DNA from: CALAZP01 sp964410725
GTDB taxonomy: Bacteria; Bacteroidota; Bacteroidia; Chitinophagales; Saprospiraceae
Length of the DNA: 64,000 nt
NCBI GenBank assembly: GCA_964410725.1
Contig: CAYPID010000006.1
Location: 3,934-67,933, forward strand
Direction of reading: 5' to 3'
Part shown: positions 63,923 through 64,000 of the stretch, piece after piece
Position numbering within the stretch: position 1 is the first letter of the stretch
Layout of the letters: each line of letters opens with the position of its first letter
Notes under the pieces: generated by a model
Seen by the model: the letters and a program-made list of their open reading frames with translations, nothing else
Told to the model about the DNA's origin: nothing
Database searches by the model: none
Made by a program: the position numbers and the translations under genes

Positions 63923-64000
63923 TGCCCGGAGCGGGACTTGAACCCGCACGGCCGCAATGGCCACAGGATTTTAAGTCCTGCGTGTCTACCAGTTCCACCA
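63923..64000 (-). tRNA. tRNA-Leu(UAA), 5' end beyond window
   Basis: On the minus strand the sequence starts TGGTGGAACTGGTAGACACG, which is nucleotide 8 onward of a class II tRNA. The anticodon stem CAGGA/TCCTG encloses the loop CTTAAAA, giving anticodon TAA (leucine). A long variable arm (TGGCCATTGCGGCC) and T-arm GCGGGTTCAAGTCCCGC follow, then the 3' acceptor strand TCCGGGC and discriminator A. The seven 5' acceptor bases fall outside the window. CCA is not fully encoded. Confidence 0.95.

Overview
The window is a 64 kb chromosomal stretch of a free-living member of the Bacteroidota, most likely from the Saprospiria (Saprospiraceae-like). The evidence is the gene content: secreted proteins ending in type IX secretion (T9SS) C-terminal domains, a CarboxypepD_reg-type TonB receptor, DUF4159, WbqC and DUF4403 families, an iron-sulfur photolyase, and promoters of the Bacteroidota form (TTTG, about 20 nt, TAnnTTTG). 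The lineage is inferred from families, not from a marker-gene tree. There is no prophage, insertion sequence, CRISPR array or plasmid gene; this is ordinary core chromosome with a few odd genes. One 100-N assembly gap lies at 58411-58510 inside the largest gene.

Layout. 1-6.4 kb: rseP, rsmE-DUF4159, pspC-like, and a minus-strand surE / small membrane protein / lpxB group, then holA. 6.4-13 kb: a complete tryptophan operon trpEGDCFBA with a Trp-codon leader peptide and a terminator/anti-terminator. 13-17 kb: a trans-sulfuration-type PLP enzyme, an RluD-type pseudouridine synthase, DUF1415 and a LuxC-type acyl-CoA reductase, closed by a bidirectional terminator. 17-22.8 kb, minus strand: PAP2 phosphatase, ZIP metal transporter, TonB receptor and a T9SS-secreted alpha/beta-hydrolase that lacks its nucleophile. 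22.8-28 kb: glmM, two overlapping class V aminotransferases, aspartate aminotransferase. 28-36 kb: YfcE-like phosphoesterase, gamma-glutamyltransferase and alkaline phosphatase lipoproteins, a CotH-like protein, rarA, WbqC, a 43-residue membrane peptide, and a Pif1-like helicase. 36-45.7 kb: trmN6-like methyltransferase, an outer-membrane barrel with a 1030-residue TPR protein, ornithine aminotransferase, a nicotinamidase-fold protein that has lost its catalytic residues, lolD, and the FeS photolyase. 45.7-58 kb: a secreted BNR/sortilin-type propeller, a DUF4403-like protein, a small lipoprotein, nhaD, dusB-cca, yebC, malQ. 58-64 kb: a giant T9SS protein split by the assembly gap, an EamA exporter, and a tRNA-Leu(UAA) cut by the window edge.

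How it works together. Most genes are housekeeping: tRNA/rRNA modification (rsmE, rluD, trmN6, dusB, cca), envelope biogenesis (lpxB, glmM, lolD, rseP), amino-acid metabolism (trp, rocD, aspC) and DNA maintenance (holA, rarA, Pif1-like, photolyase). Secreted scavenging functions (GGT, alkaline phosphatase, TonB receptor, BNR propeller) suit an aquatic or sludge heterotroph. The most interesting points are the trp attenuator, in which the leader stop codon lies inside the anti-terminator arm; two apparent pseudoenzymes (nicotinamidase-like at 42.8 kb, esterase-like at 17 kb); a promoter-hairpin-terminator-like leader ahead of the giant secreted protein; and an unannotated 43-residue membrane peptide. 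I see no convincing new multi-gene defence or secretion system.
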